A stretch of DNA of 64,000 nucleotides from Nisaea denitrificans DSM 18348 (GTDB taxonomy: Bacteria > Pseudomonadota > Alphaproteobacteria > Thalassobaculales > Thalassobaculaceae). Shown here one piece after another: positions 36,602 through 44,444 of this stretch (position 1 is the stretch's first letter; each line of letters begins with the position of its first letter). The notes beneath the pieces are model-generated. The model saw only the letters and a program-made list of their open reading frames with translations, ran no database searches and was not told where the DNA came from. Where the stretch lies: assembly GCF_000426505.1 (NCBI RefSeq), contig NZ_AUFM01000021.1, positions 89,100 to 153,099 of the forward strand, read 5' to 3'. Made by a program: the position numbers and the translations under genes.

Positions 36602-37321
36602 ATGAGATTCTCTCATCCTGTTTTCCGTCTCAAACGTCAGGCCCGTCTGCTGTCCCGCGAGGACGGTATCCCTCTGAACAAGGCACTCGACCGTATTGCC
36701 GCCGGGGAAGGCTTCAAGAGCTGGAGCCATCTCGCGGCCAATGCATCACCCGAGAGGCCGGCCGGCGAGATGCTGGCACAGCTTTCTCCCGGCGATCTCG
36801 TCCTGTTGGGCGCACGGCCGGGCCATGGCAAGACACTGCTTGGGCTTGAACTGCTGGCTGAAGCGGCGAAGGCCGGACGGCACGGTTTCTTCTTTACACT
36901 GGATTACACCGATGCGGACGTCATCGACCGTGTCCGTGCGCTCGGCATCGAGCCCGCAGCGATTTCCTCACGGGTGACGCTGGATACATCCGACGGGATT
37001 TGCGCCGACCATATTATCTCGGAGATGCAGGAGGCTCGGCCTCACAGCATCGCTGTAGTCGATTATCTGCAGCTGCTGGACCAGAGACGTCGGAACCCCG
37101 AACTTGCCGAGCAGGTGGTCACGCTGAAGAGTTTTGCGCAAACGGCCGGTCACATCGTGGTCCTGATCTCGCAGATCGACCGCGCTTATGACCCGGGAGA
37201 AAAGCCGCTGCCGGACTTGTCCGATGTCCGCCTGCCCAACCCCGTGAACCTGACACTCTTCACCAAGAGCTGCTTTCTGCATGATGGGGAGGTTCGGCTG
37301 GAAGCCGTGGCCAGACGCTAG
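36602..37321 (+). CDS. DnaB-like RecA-fold ATPase lacking the helicase N-terminal domain
   Basis: The 239-residue protein matches only the ATPase part of replicative DnaB: Walker A GARPGHGKT (residues 70-78), VVDYLQLLD (Walker B) and the sensor-like VVLISQIDR. Before it are ~60 residues with RLLSREDGIPLNKALDRIA, a short helical region unlike the DnaB N-domain. DnaB proteins are about twice this length, so it is not the replicative helicase. Similar stand-alone proteins are annotated as DNA helicases with no known role. AGGAGG lies upstream of the ATG. Its stop overlaps the convergent gene's stop by three bases (shared CTAG). Confidence 0.75.
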   Translation: MRFSHPVFRLKRQARLLSREDGIPLNKALDRIAAGEGFKSWSHLAANASPERPAGEMLAQLSPGDLVLLGARPGHGKTLLGLELLAEAAKAGRHGFFFTLDYTDADVIDRVRALGIEPAAISSRVTLDTSDGICADHIISEMQEARPHSIAVVDYLQLLDQRRRNPELAEQVVTLKSFAQTAGHIVVLISQIDRAYDPGEKPLPDLSDVRLPNPVNLTLFTKSCFLHDGEVRLEAVARR

Positions 37322-38484
37322 CCGACAACGAAATCCTGTTTTTCCAGGTTATAGACGTGCTTGGCGAGAATGCCGGCCGTCGTCATTTTTTCGATCTCCT
37401 GACGCAATGTCTCGATGCGGGACGCGTATGTCGTGCTGCCGATATCGAGCAGGGCGTTCAGGGGATCGCTGGCCTTGAGAGCCTGTTCGATCACGCTGCT
37501 TTTCGCCCGTCCCTGATGGCGGATGTCGGCGACCACGATACAGACAGAATCCTTTGCTCCGTTCAGATTGTAGCGCCGGGCGTAGCTCGCATATTTCTGG
37601 CGTTGCTGCTCGATGGTGAAAGCAACCTGGGTTGCCCGGTTCTCCGGATTGTTCTCCGCCCAGTGTACGAATTTCGCTGCGACCTCGGCCTCCTGCTGAC
37701 AGACAGCATCCGGATCCGGATTGAGATAACTCATCAGCCCCTGGCTGCTGGTGTCGTCTTCGAGCTGGACAGTGCCTCCAGGTGTTTTCTGGAAGATGTG
37801 GCCATTTTGCAGGACCAAGTCAGGGAAATAGAATTGTGCGTCTTTGAGCAACAGGAACCGGCGTAGCAGCAGGACGAAGTTTTCATCGGGCTCGTGAACG
37901 GCATCCTGCATGAATCCGAAGGTGAAGGCCGCGCGGTCATAGGTGTTGAGGCAGTGGAAGCTGCCCTTGCTCTCGCACATCACTGTCGGGGCGATAAGAT
38001 CGGCCCAGATCCCGAAATTTTCCCGGTAGGCCTCAGGTGTGTAGATGTCGGTGCCGGGGGTGGTGTTCATCAGGCCCCGGAGGCTCTGGAAGCGGACGTC
38101 GCTGCCGACAAAGAATGTGGGCCCGTCATTGATCTGCGCCGAATAGCGCTGTCCGTCGGTACTGATGGATACGGTCGCCGGCTCGGTAATCTGCTGCGCC
38201 GGGCCGGAAATGGCCGTTTTGGCGGAGACCCGTTCGGTCGGGCTGTTGGCGAATGGCATGGCAAGCAGGGTACGCCCCGCATATTCCGGCGCGATGGCGA
38301 CATAGAGTGTCGGGCCGGCGGCCATGGAACGGGAGACGCGGACGCCGTCACACTGGACCTCCCAGTTGATCCGCGCCAGATCCGCCGGTTCGGGGTTGGG
38401 CTGGTTGAACGCTGACGCCTCATAATGGGCGACTGAGCCGACTTCCGCAGTTTCCGGTCCGTCTACGGCTGTGACGAGCAGCAT
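37318..38484 (-). CDS. Protein with Ig-like N-terminal domain and an unknown, possibly lysozyme-like, domain
   Basis: I do not recognise a characterised family. The 388-residue product has no signal peptide. Residues ~1-105 look like an Ig/PKD-type beta domain (VTAVDGPETAEVGSVAHYEA, INWEVQCDGV, AGRTLLAMPFANSP). Residues ~130-330 form a helical part: APTVMCESKGSFHCLNTYD, AAFTFGFMQDAVHEPDENF, YFPDLVLQNGHIFQ and FVHWAENNPENRATQVAFTI. A conserved-looking Glu-Ser-Lys-Gly followed by aromatic residues recalls lysozyme or chitosanase-like enzymes, but this is a guess from texture. The ATG at 38484 has GGAGG five bases upstream. Its stop overlaps the convergent ATPase gene. Confidence 0.5.
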   Translation of the reverse strand: MLLVTAVDGPETAEVGSVAHYEASAFNQPNPEPADLARINWEVQCDGVRVSRSMAAGPTLYVAIAPEYAGRTLLAMPFANSPTERVSAKTAISGPAQQITEPATVSISTDGQRYSAQINDGPTFFVGSDVRFQSLRGLMNTTPGTDIYTPEAYRENFGIWADLIAPTVMCESKGSFHCLNTYDRAAFTFGFMQDAVHEPDENFVLLLRRFLLLKDAQFYFPDLVLQNGHIFQKTPGGTVQLEDDTSSQGLMSYLNPDPDAVCQQEAEVAAKFVHWAENNPENRATQVAFTIEQQRQKYASYARRYNLNGAKDSVCIVVADIRHQGRAKSSVIEQALKASDPLNALLDIGSTTYASRIETLRQEIEKMTTAGILAKHVYNLEKQDFVVG

Positions 38485-38681
38485 GGCAGCCTCCAAGATT
38501 TCCTAGAAGGGAGAATTACTAGCGCAATTACAACCCTGCAACGAATATGGCCGGCTTTCGATTGTCGATTTTTCGTCGTGCTGCCGATACTTGATGTCGC
38601 CCGGGGTATGGAGTTCAGACGCGTCCCGCGTAAGTGTTGTGATAGCAAAAAGAATTCAAGCGCTTTTCTTGTGGAGGCGGC

Positions 38682-39395
38682 ATGGCCGAGGAAGACGATA
38701 TCGTTCTGTCCGAACTGGACGATGAAGAACTCGTGCAGCAGATGCACGACGATCTCTATGACGGTCTGAAAGACGAGGTCGAAGAGGGCGTCAACATCCT
38801 GCTGGGGCGCGGCTGGACACCTTACAAGGTTCTGACCGAAGCCCTGGTCGAGGGCATGCGCATCGTCGGTATCGATTTCCGCGACGGCATCCTGTTCGTG
38901 CCGGAAGTGCTGATGGCCGCCAACTCCATGAAGGCCGGGATGGTTATCCTGCGCCCGCTGCTCGCCGAGACCGGTGCGCCGCGCATGGGCAAGATGGTGA
39001 TCGGGACGGTGAAGGGCGATATCCACGATATCGGCAAAAACCTCGTCTCCATGATGATGGAGGGCGCGGGCTATGAGGTGATCGATATCGGGATCAACAA
39101 CCCGGTCGAGAATTATCTGGCCGCGATCGAGGAGCACAAGCCGGACATTCTCGGCATGTCGGCCCTGCTGACCACCACCATGCCCTACATGAAGGTCGTC
39201 ATCGACACCATGAAGGAAAAGGGTATCCGCGACGATTACATCGTCCTGGTCGGCGGCGCGCCGCTGAACGAGGCATTTGCCGAGAGTGTCGGCGCCGATG
39301 CCTATTGCCGCGATGCCGCCGTTGCGGTCGAGACCGCAAAGAAGATGATCGCCGAGCGCGAGCGCTCCAACTCGGCGGCCATGGGCGTCAGTTGA
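38682..39395 (+). CDS. Corrinoid (cobalamin-binding) protein of a C1 methyltransferase system
   Basis: This methyl-carrier protein takes a methyl group from a substrate methyltransferase and gives it to tetrahydrofolate. The 237 residues have an N-terminal B12-binding cap helical domain (residues ~15-100; LVEGMRIVGIDFRDGILFVP) and a Rossmann-like B12 domain with the base-off motif D113-x-H115-x-x-G118 (GTVKGDIHDIGKNLV), plus SALLTTTM and LVGGAPLNE. This is the MtbC/MtgC-type architecture. GGAGG precedes the ATG. It heads a three-gene unit with a DUF1638 gene and a small Vir-family gene; its enzymatic partners are at 56213-60156. Confidence 0.93.
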   Translation: MAEEDDIVLSELDDEELVQQMHDDLYDGLKDEVEEGVNILLGRGWTPYKVLTEALVEGMRIVGIDFRDGILFVPEVLMAANSMKAGMVILRPLLAETGAPRMGKMVIGTVKGDIHDIGKNLVSMMMEGAGYEVIDIGINNPVENYLAAIEEHKPDILGMSALLTTTMPYMKVVIDTMKEKGIRDDYIVLVGGAPLNEAFAESVGADAYCRDAAVAVETAKKMIAERERSNSAAMGVS

Positions 39396-39406
39396 GCGGG
39401 GCGGCA

Positions 39407-40027
39407 ATGGCCGCCTCGACATACTCTGAGAGACCGCGGGCGCTTGTGATTGCCTGCGGTGCTCTCGGCCGGGAGCTGGTCGCGTTGAAAGAGAGCACCG
39501 GCTGGGACGCGCTGGACATAACCTGCCTGCCGGCAATCTGGCACAATCATCCCGAAAAGATCGCCCCCGGCCTGCGGCGCAAGCTGCAGGCGGCGAAGGG
39601 CTATGAGCAGGTGTTCGTCGCCTATGGTGATTGCGGCACCGGTGGAGAAGTCGATCAGGTGATCGAGGAGTTCGGCGTCGAGCGCATCGCCGGGCCGCAC
39701 TGCTACCAGTTCTTCATGGGCACGGACGCGTTCACGGCGCTGACCGACGACGACCCCGCCTGCTTTTTCCTGACCGATTATCTTGTCCGGCATTTCGACC
39801 GGTTGATCGTCAAAGGGCTGGGGCTGGATCGTTTCCCGGAACTGCGCGACATGTATTTCGGCAATTACACGGCGCTGGTTTATATCGCCCAGACCGAAGA
39901 CCCGCGCCTGAAAGTAAAGGCGGAACAGGCCGCCGAACGGCTCGGCCTCGCCTTCGCGTATCGCTATCGCGGCTATGGCGAGCTGCAGAGCTTCATCGAA
40001 ACCGCACATCCCGTGCATGCCGGATGA
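39407..40027 (+). CDS. DUF1638 family protein linked to corrinoid metabolism
   Basis: The 206-residue protein matches DUF1638: ALVIACGALGRELVAL, ITCLPAIWHNHPEKI, VFVAYGDCGTGG, GPHCYQFFMG, FFLTDYLVRHFDRLI and YFGNYTALVYIAQ. Cysteine and histidine residues (C28-type, CLPAIWHNH, GPHCYQF) could bind a metal or cobalamin-related ligand. The family is found beside corrinoid methyltransferase genes, which is the case here: it starts 11 bases after the corrinoid gene. The ATG at 39407 is chosen over an upstream frame that overlaps the corrinoid gene in another phase. The biochemical role is not established. Confidence 0.85.
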   Translation: MAASTYSERPRALVIACGALGRELVALKESTGWDALDITCLPAIWHNHPEKIAPGLRRKLQAAKGYEQVFVAYGDCGTGGEVDQVIEEFGVERIAGPHCYQFFMGTDAFTALTDDDPACFFLTDYLVRHFDRLIVKGLGLDRFPELRDMYFGNYTALVYIAQTEDPRLKVKAEQAAERLGLAFAYRYRGYGELQSFIETAHPVHAG

Positions 40028-40058
40028 TAACGGCCGCACACACTAACGGAGAGCCGGC

Positions 40059-40367
40059 ATGGCCCATCTCATCATCGTCTATTGGCGCGATATCCCGGCC
40101 CAGGTCATCGCCGAACGCGGCCGGGGCCGCAAACGCGAGCAGGCCAAGATCGAGTTGCCCGTGCGCTTTATCCACGCCATCGACATGGCCGCTATGCGGG
40201 ATGGCTCGGAGGACGAGGGCGCCTATCTCGAAGGCTGGCGCCGGGCCGATCCGGTGGAGTGCGGCGAGGACCTCGAAGCCGAGGCGCAAGCGGCGGCCGA
40301 TAAACTCGAAGCCGAGTATGACGGCACGAAACTGAAGGCACTGATCGCCAATGGCGGCAACGCCTGA
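40059..40367 (+). CDS. Small Vir-family protein (annotated as virulence factor), C1 cluster
   Basis: The 102-residue protein begins HLIIVYWRDIPAQVIAERGR and continues RFIHAIDMAAMRDG and YLEGWRR, the pattern of the small Virulence_fact family. Despite the name, in alphaproteobacteria it recurs in corrinoid/DUF1638 gene sets, so a supporting role in the methyl-transfer pathway is likely. GGAGAG precedes the ATG. It is the last gene of this part of the cluster. Confidence 0.8.
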   Translation: MAHLIIVYWRDIPAQVIAERGRGRKREQAKIELPVRFIHAIDMAAMRDGSEDEGAYLEGWRRADPVECGEDLEAEAQAAADKLEAEYDGTKLKALIANGGNA

Positions 40368-40380
40368 GGGCATCGGCGTT

Positions 40381-40890
40381 TCAGCCGTCCAGCCAGTCCG
40401 GCGAATGGGCCAGCAGGTCGTGCCGGATCGGCGGGTGGTCCGCTGCCATCGGGTCGAGGCGCAGCCGGGTCAGGCGCAGGAAGCTGAACCTCCAGATGCC
40501 GTCCGCCCGGATATATTCCTCTTCATAGTGACCGTAGCCGCAATAGCCGCGGGCGCCTGGAAACTCTTTCAAGGGCATATCGGGTCCGAGTTCGACGAGG
40601 TCCATCATCGCCCAGATACCGCGGGCCCGATCCGGGCCGAAGAAGGTGATTTCCGGATTGTGCACATGGTGGACCGAGACGGCATCTTTCATGCGCGTGG
40701 AAATGCCCGTGACGAAGGCGCGCTCGTCGGACCCGGTCGGCGCGGATCCGAATCCCTCAAACACGGTTCCGGGCGCGAACAGCCCGGCCAGCCGGTCCCA
40801 CTGCTTGGTGTCGATATAGCGGCAATATTGCGCCTTCAGCCGCTTGATCGCCTCAATGTCGGCGAAGCGGGCGAGATCTGCATCGGTCAT
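40381..40890 (-). CDS. SnoaL-like (NTF2-fold) protein
   Basis: The 169-residue protein has the SnoaL_4/NTF2-like pattern: DIEAIKRLKAQYCRYIDTKQ, WDRLAGLFAPGTVFEGFG, HHVHNPEITFFGPDRARGIW and YGHYEEEYIRADGIWRFSFL. This cone-shaped fold is used by small dehydratases, isomerases and ring-opening enzymes, so the reaction cannot be read from the fold. GGAGGAATGC precedes the ATG. It lies downstream of an SDR gene on the same strand, which may share its substrate. Confidence 0.85.
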   Translation of the reverse strand: MTDADLARFADIEAIKRLKAQYCRYIDTKQWDRLAGLFAPGTVFEGFGSAPTGSDERAFVTGISTRMKDAVSVHHVHNPEITFFGPDRARGIWAMMDLVELGPDMPLKEFPGARGYCGYGHYEEEYIRADGIWRFSFLRLTRLRLDPMAADHPPIRHDLLAHSPDWLDG

Positions 40891-40922
40891 GCATTCCTCC
40901 CGTTTGTCAGTCTTTCACCGGA

Positions 40923-41960
40923 TCAGGGGATCAGGCGCGCCGTCCGATAGCTGTCGAACAGGTCGGTGAACATCCGGTCCGACTTGACCACATCATGGAA
41001 GCCTGCGAGCCGCGCCTTGGTCGTATCAGCGATGATGTCGTAAGTCGGCGCGAAGACATAATCGCCATAGTCCCAAAGGGCGATGTCGCTGTAGGGCGTT
41101 GGGACGAGATCGTGTTTGGCGACGATGCGGTCCCAGACCGGGGCATGTTCCGGCATGGTCTCCGCCAGGGAAATGCCAAGCGGCGGGCCGACTTCAAGGC
41201 CGAAATAGGCGGCGAAACGCGGCCATAAAGTGCTCCAGCGGAAGATGTCGCCGTTGGTGATGTTGAAGGCCTGGTTGGCGGCGGCGGGTGTGCCAGCCAT
41301 CCAGACGGCTGCACGGGCGATGTGGTGGGCATGCGCGCACTCGGCGAGGCAGTCGTAGGCCGTCTCCGTTCCCGGAAAACTGAAGGGGCGGCCGAGTTCC
41401 CGCATGATCTCGGCATAGGCGGCGATCACCGAGACCAGGTTACGCGGCTTGCCGGGGGTGAAGCCGAAGACCAGCGGCGGCCGCACGACGCTCCAGCTCC
41501 ACGGCGCATCGAGTCCGGATATCCAGTCCTGCTGATCGTAATAGAAGTTCGGCACGCCGGGCCGGGGATCGTCTTCCTCGGCGGGTGTTTTATAGGGGCC
41601 GAGATGATTGCCGTAATATTTGGTGCCGTGCATCAGATTGACATGGCGCAAGCCCGGCGCGGCGGCGGAGATGGCGTCGACCGCGTTGACCAGCATGGCG
41701 AGATTGTCTTCAACGGACTCGTTACCGCCTTCGCCGTGCGGGGCGCGTCCGGCATAGAAGATGTGCGTTATGTCTGAGAGTTCCGCAGCCTTTGTCCGGC
41801 AATCCGCCGGGTCAAGCAGGTCCATCGAGAGATAGGGGATGGGCAACGGTTCGCGCGGCGGTCTGCGGCTGACACCGACGACCTTTTGGCCGTCTTCGAT
41901 CAGGCGGCGGCAGATCGCACTGCCAAGCATGCCACTCGCACCCAGCACCAACGCCTTCAT
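40923..41960 (-). CDS. PRISE-type SDR (progesterone 5-beta-reductase/iridoid synthase-like)
   Basis: The 345-residue protein begins with the Rossmann motif VLGASGMLGSAI. The segments HVNLMHGTKYYGNHLGPYKT and PNFYYDQQDW match the PRISE family, which reduces activated carbon-carbon double bonds with NADPH. VVRPPLVFGFTPG and AFNITNGDIFRWSTLW follow. The ATG at 41960 (MKALVLG) is chosen because GGGGAG lies seven bases upstream and the nucleotide-binding strand must come first. The downstream SnoaL-like gene is 32 bases away. The substrate is unknown. Confidence 0.88.
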   Translation of the reverse strand: MKALVLGASGMLGSAICRRLIEDGQKVVGVSRRPPREPLPIPYLSMDLLDPADCRTKAAELSDITHIFYAGRAPHGEGGNESVEDNLAMLVNAVDAISAAAPGLRHVNLMHGTKYYGNHLGPYKTPAEEDDPRPGVPNFYYDQQDWISGLDAPWSWSVVRPPLVFGFTPGKPRNLVSVIAAYAEIMRELGRPFSFPGTETAYDCLAECAHAHHIARAAVWMAGTPAAANQAFNITNGDIFRWSTLWPRFAAYFGLEVGPPLGISLAETMPEHAPVWDRIVAKHDLVPTPYSDIALWDYGDYVFAPTYDIIADTTKARLAGFHDVVKSDRMFTDLFDSYRTARLIP

Positions 41961-42130
41961 TACGGAACTCCCCCCACCAGTTTTTTTGAACTGCACAATG
42001 GCGCGGGTTGCGTGGCAAGGTGAATTCCGCCCAGCGGAGGGGCCTAACGTTCCCTACCTCGTTCTAGATGCGAAACTGCTGCCGAAAAAAAGATCCAGCG
42101 ATTAAGGCAGAGCGACCAGCGGAGGCATTG

Positions 42131-42925
42131 TTGACGGTACCTGCTCCAGACGTTGTGCAATACGGAAGCCCCCCTTTTCGGGTCGCCGTTATTCATGGTG
42201 GACCGGGCGGAGCCGGAGAGGTTGCCCCTCTCGCGCGGGAACTGGGTGCGAGAGGGTATGGCGTGCTTGAGCCGATGCAGACCGGGAGGTCGATCACAGC
42301 TCAGGTCGATGAACTGAAATGCCAGCTGGAAAGCAACGGGAGCGGGCCGTTTGTTCTGATCGGCTGGTCCTGGGGAACCTGGCTAAGCTGCCTGCTTGCT
42401 GCTGCTCATCCCTCCCTAGTGTCCAGACTCATTCTCGTCGGCTGTGCTCCATTTCATGCTCGGGACGCGACAAGGATTGCTCCGGTCAGGCGTTCCCGGC
42501 TGACCGACAGCGAGAACGTGGAGCTGAGCGCTTTTTTCGCTGCCGATGGGACGTGGAACGAGAGGGCTTTCAAGAGAGCGATGCAATTGTCCGACAAGGC
42601 GGACGCGTATGAATTGCTCGGCGATTCCGATGCTGTCATCAAATTCGACCGGGCGATATTCGAGGCCGTCTGGCCGGAGGCCGCCGAACTCAGGAAATCC
42701 GGGGAACTACTGAGCGTCGTCGAGAAAATCCGATGCCCAGTGCATGCAATTCACGGAGACTCCGATCCTCATCCTGCTGACGGTGTCAGCGACCCATTGG
42801 GTAAAATGCTGACTGATTTCGAATTCGTGCTTCTGGACAGATGCGGCCATAAGCCGTGGCTGGAGCGATACGCACGCGACGCGTTCTATGGAACGTTGGA
42901 GCGCATCCTTTATCTCGATGAGTGA
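42131..42925 (+). CDS. Alpha/beta hydrolase, atypical nucleophile region
   Basis: The 264-residue protein has a hydrolase pattern: VAVIHGGPGGAGEV (oxyanion region), IGWSWGTWLSCLLAA (nucleophile elbow G-W-S-W-G), a lid with DSENVELSAFF, the acid in IHGDSDPHP and a terminal His in LDRCGHKPWLE. No ATG fits: TTG 42131 is proposed because GGAGG lies five bases upstream; the open frame extends to 42068. Composition is visibly less GC-rich than neighbours, with an AT-rich upstream region. It is convergent with the DUF1684 gene and looks like an isolated acquisition. Confidence 0.8.
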   Translation: MTVPAPDVVQYGSPPFRVAVIHGGPGGAGEVAPLARELGARGYGVLEPMQTGRSITAQVDELKCQLESNGSGPFVLIGWSWGTWLSCLLAAAHPSLVSRLILVGCAPFHARDATRIAPVRRSRLTDSENVELSAFFAADGTWNERAFKRAMQLSDKADAYELLGDSDAVIKFDRAIFEAVWPEAAELRKSGELLSVVEKIRCPVHAIHGDSDPHPADGVSDPLGKMLTDFEFVLLDRCGHKPWLERYARDAFYGTLERILYLDE

Positions 42926-42930
42926 CCGGC

Positions 42931-43539
42931 TCAGCCCATGCGTTCCCCGGCGCGGACCGGCTCCGGCAAGCGATTCTCCGGCGGGGCGAGGGGGCAAACC
43001 CAGTCTGGCGAGTGATAGCAGGACGGGTGATAGGCGAAGTTGAAATCGAGGATCAGCTTGCCATCCGGCGTTTGGCCCAGATCGGCGCTCTTGATGCTGT
43101 CCAGCAGGTACCGGCCGCCGCCATAGGTCTCGTGGCCGCTGGTGGCGTCGGTGAAAGGCAAAAAGGTGCCGCCTCCATAGCCCTCGATCCAGTAGACGGT
43201 CAGCTCGGCGCCGAGTTTCGAGGCAAGCCCGCGCGTGCGGGCGGCTGGGCGCAGGGAGATGTGCCCGTCATTGCCGATTTCACCCGCCAGAACGCCTTCG
43301 TTTGCCGGGGCGTCCAGCGCGACCTCGAAACGCATTTCGGGATCGTAATCAAATAGCGGGATCGCGCCGTAGTTTGCCCGGCGGTCTTTGCTAATGGGGG
43401 ATTGTTCATGCTCGCAGAACAATGCATCGCGCGTGTCGCGCCAGAGCGCCCATGCGGTCTCCGGATCGTCGGTCCGGCGGATATCTGTATAGAGTTCGGC
43501 AACCCGGCGGCGCCAGTCGGCAAGCGAAACAGTGTTCAT
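42931..43539 (-). CDS. DUF1684 family protein
   Basis: The 202-residue protein matches DUF1684: WRRRVAELYTDIRR, WRDTRDALFCEHEQSPI, the strand TVYWIEGYGGGTFLPF, TYGGGRYLLDSIKSADLG and the conserved C-terminus LDFNFAYHPSCYHSP, CPLAPPENRLPEPVRAGE. The family is cytoplasmic and uncharacterised. The ATG at 43539 has GGGGGA eight bases upstream; earlier in-frame starts lie beyond it. It is divergent from the peroxidase-related gene. Confidence 0.88.
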   Translation of the reverse strand: MNTVSLADWRRRVAELYTDIRRTDDPETAWALWRDTRDALFCEHEQSPISKDRRANYGAIPLFDYDPEMRFEVALDAPANEGVLAGEIGNDGHISLRPAARTRGLASKLGAELTVYWIEGYGGGTFLPFTDATSGHETYGGGRYLLDSIKSADLGQTPDGKLILDFNFAYHPSCYHSPDWVCPLAPPENRLPEPVRAGERMG

Positions 43540-43700
43540 AACGGTCCCCCAAACATAGTCCAGAGTGACATGGCGCATCTGTCCCGCCAGTGCATCTCAC
43601 GGACGCGTGAGGTCGACTGGCTGTCGTATCCGGCATGCCTTGACCGCTTCTGCCGAGACGCCGAAGCTGCTCCACGAAGAAATCTAACCGGAGGAACCCT

Positions 43701-44306
43701 ATGACCTGGATCGCGACCGTGCCCTACGCAGAGGCAACCGGCCGGCTGAAGACGCTCTATGACCGGGTCAAGGGGCCAGACGACAATGTCGACAACATCA
43801 TGATGGCCCACAGCCTGCGCCCCCATTCCATGGAAGGGCACATGCACCTCTACAAGTACGTGCTGCACCACACAGGCAACAAGGTGCCGAAATGGATGCT
43901 GGAGGCGCTCGGCGTCTATGTCAGTCAGATCAACCAGTGCGGCTACTGCGTCGAGCATCATTTTCAGGGCATGAAGCGACTGCTGGCCGACGATGCCCGC
44001 GCCGACGCCATCCGGGCGGCTTTCGAGGCCGACGCACCCGAGCTGGCCTTCGACGGTGCCGAGCTGGAAATGTGCCGCTATGCCGAAAAACTGACCCGCG
44101 ATCCGGCCATGGTGAACGAGGCTGAAATCGAGGCGTTGCGCGCCGCCGGTCTGGATGACGGGCGGATTTTGGAAGTAAACCAGGTTGTCAGTTACTTCTG
44201 TTACGCAAACAGAACGGTTCTCGGGCTTGGAGTGAGCACGGCCGGGGACATCATCGGCCTGTCACCGAACCAGTCGGACGATCCGGATAACTGGTCGCAT
44301 GCGTGA
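43701..44306 (+). CDS. Peroxidase-related (AhpD/carboxymuconolactone decarboxylase-like) protein
   Basis: The 201-residue protein has the AhpD-type active site CGYCVEHH (C-x2-C-x3-H, residues ~80-87) within KWMLEALGVYVSQINQCGYC. This redox pair defines the peroxidase-related branch of the carboxymuconolactone decarboxylase superfamily. The closing segment VNQVVSYFCYANRTVLGLGV is typical. GGAGGAACCCT precedes the ATG. It likely reduces peroxides in the cytoplasm or acts as a thiol oxidoreductase. No alkylhydroperoxidase partner is adjacent. Confidence 0.87.
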   Translation: MTWIATVPYAEATGRLKTLYDRVKGPDDNVDNIMMAHSLRPHSMEGHMHLYKYVLHHTGNKVPKWMLEALGVYVSQINQCGYCVEHHFQGMKRLLADDARADAIRAAFEADAPELAFDGAELEMCRYAEKLTRDPAMVNEAEIEALRAAGLDDGRILEVNQVVSYFCYANRTVLGLGVSTAGDIIGLSPNQSDDPDNWSHA

Positions 44307-44444
44307 GGTCGCGGGCGTTTCAGCGTTCTGGAGATAGCCGATCATTGCAGTCAAGAATTCCGATTAAAATTTTACATTAATGGTTGATTAATTTCGGCCG
44401 TTTAAAATGGCGCTTATACGGCGGAATTTAATTGGAATGAAGCA

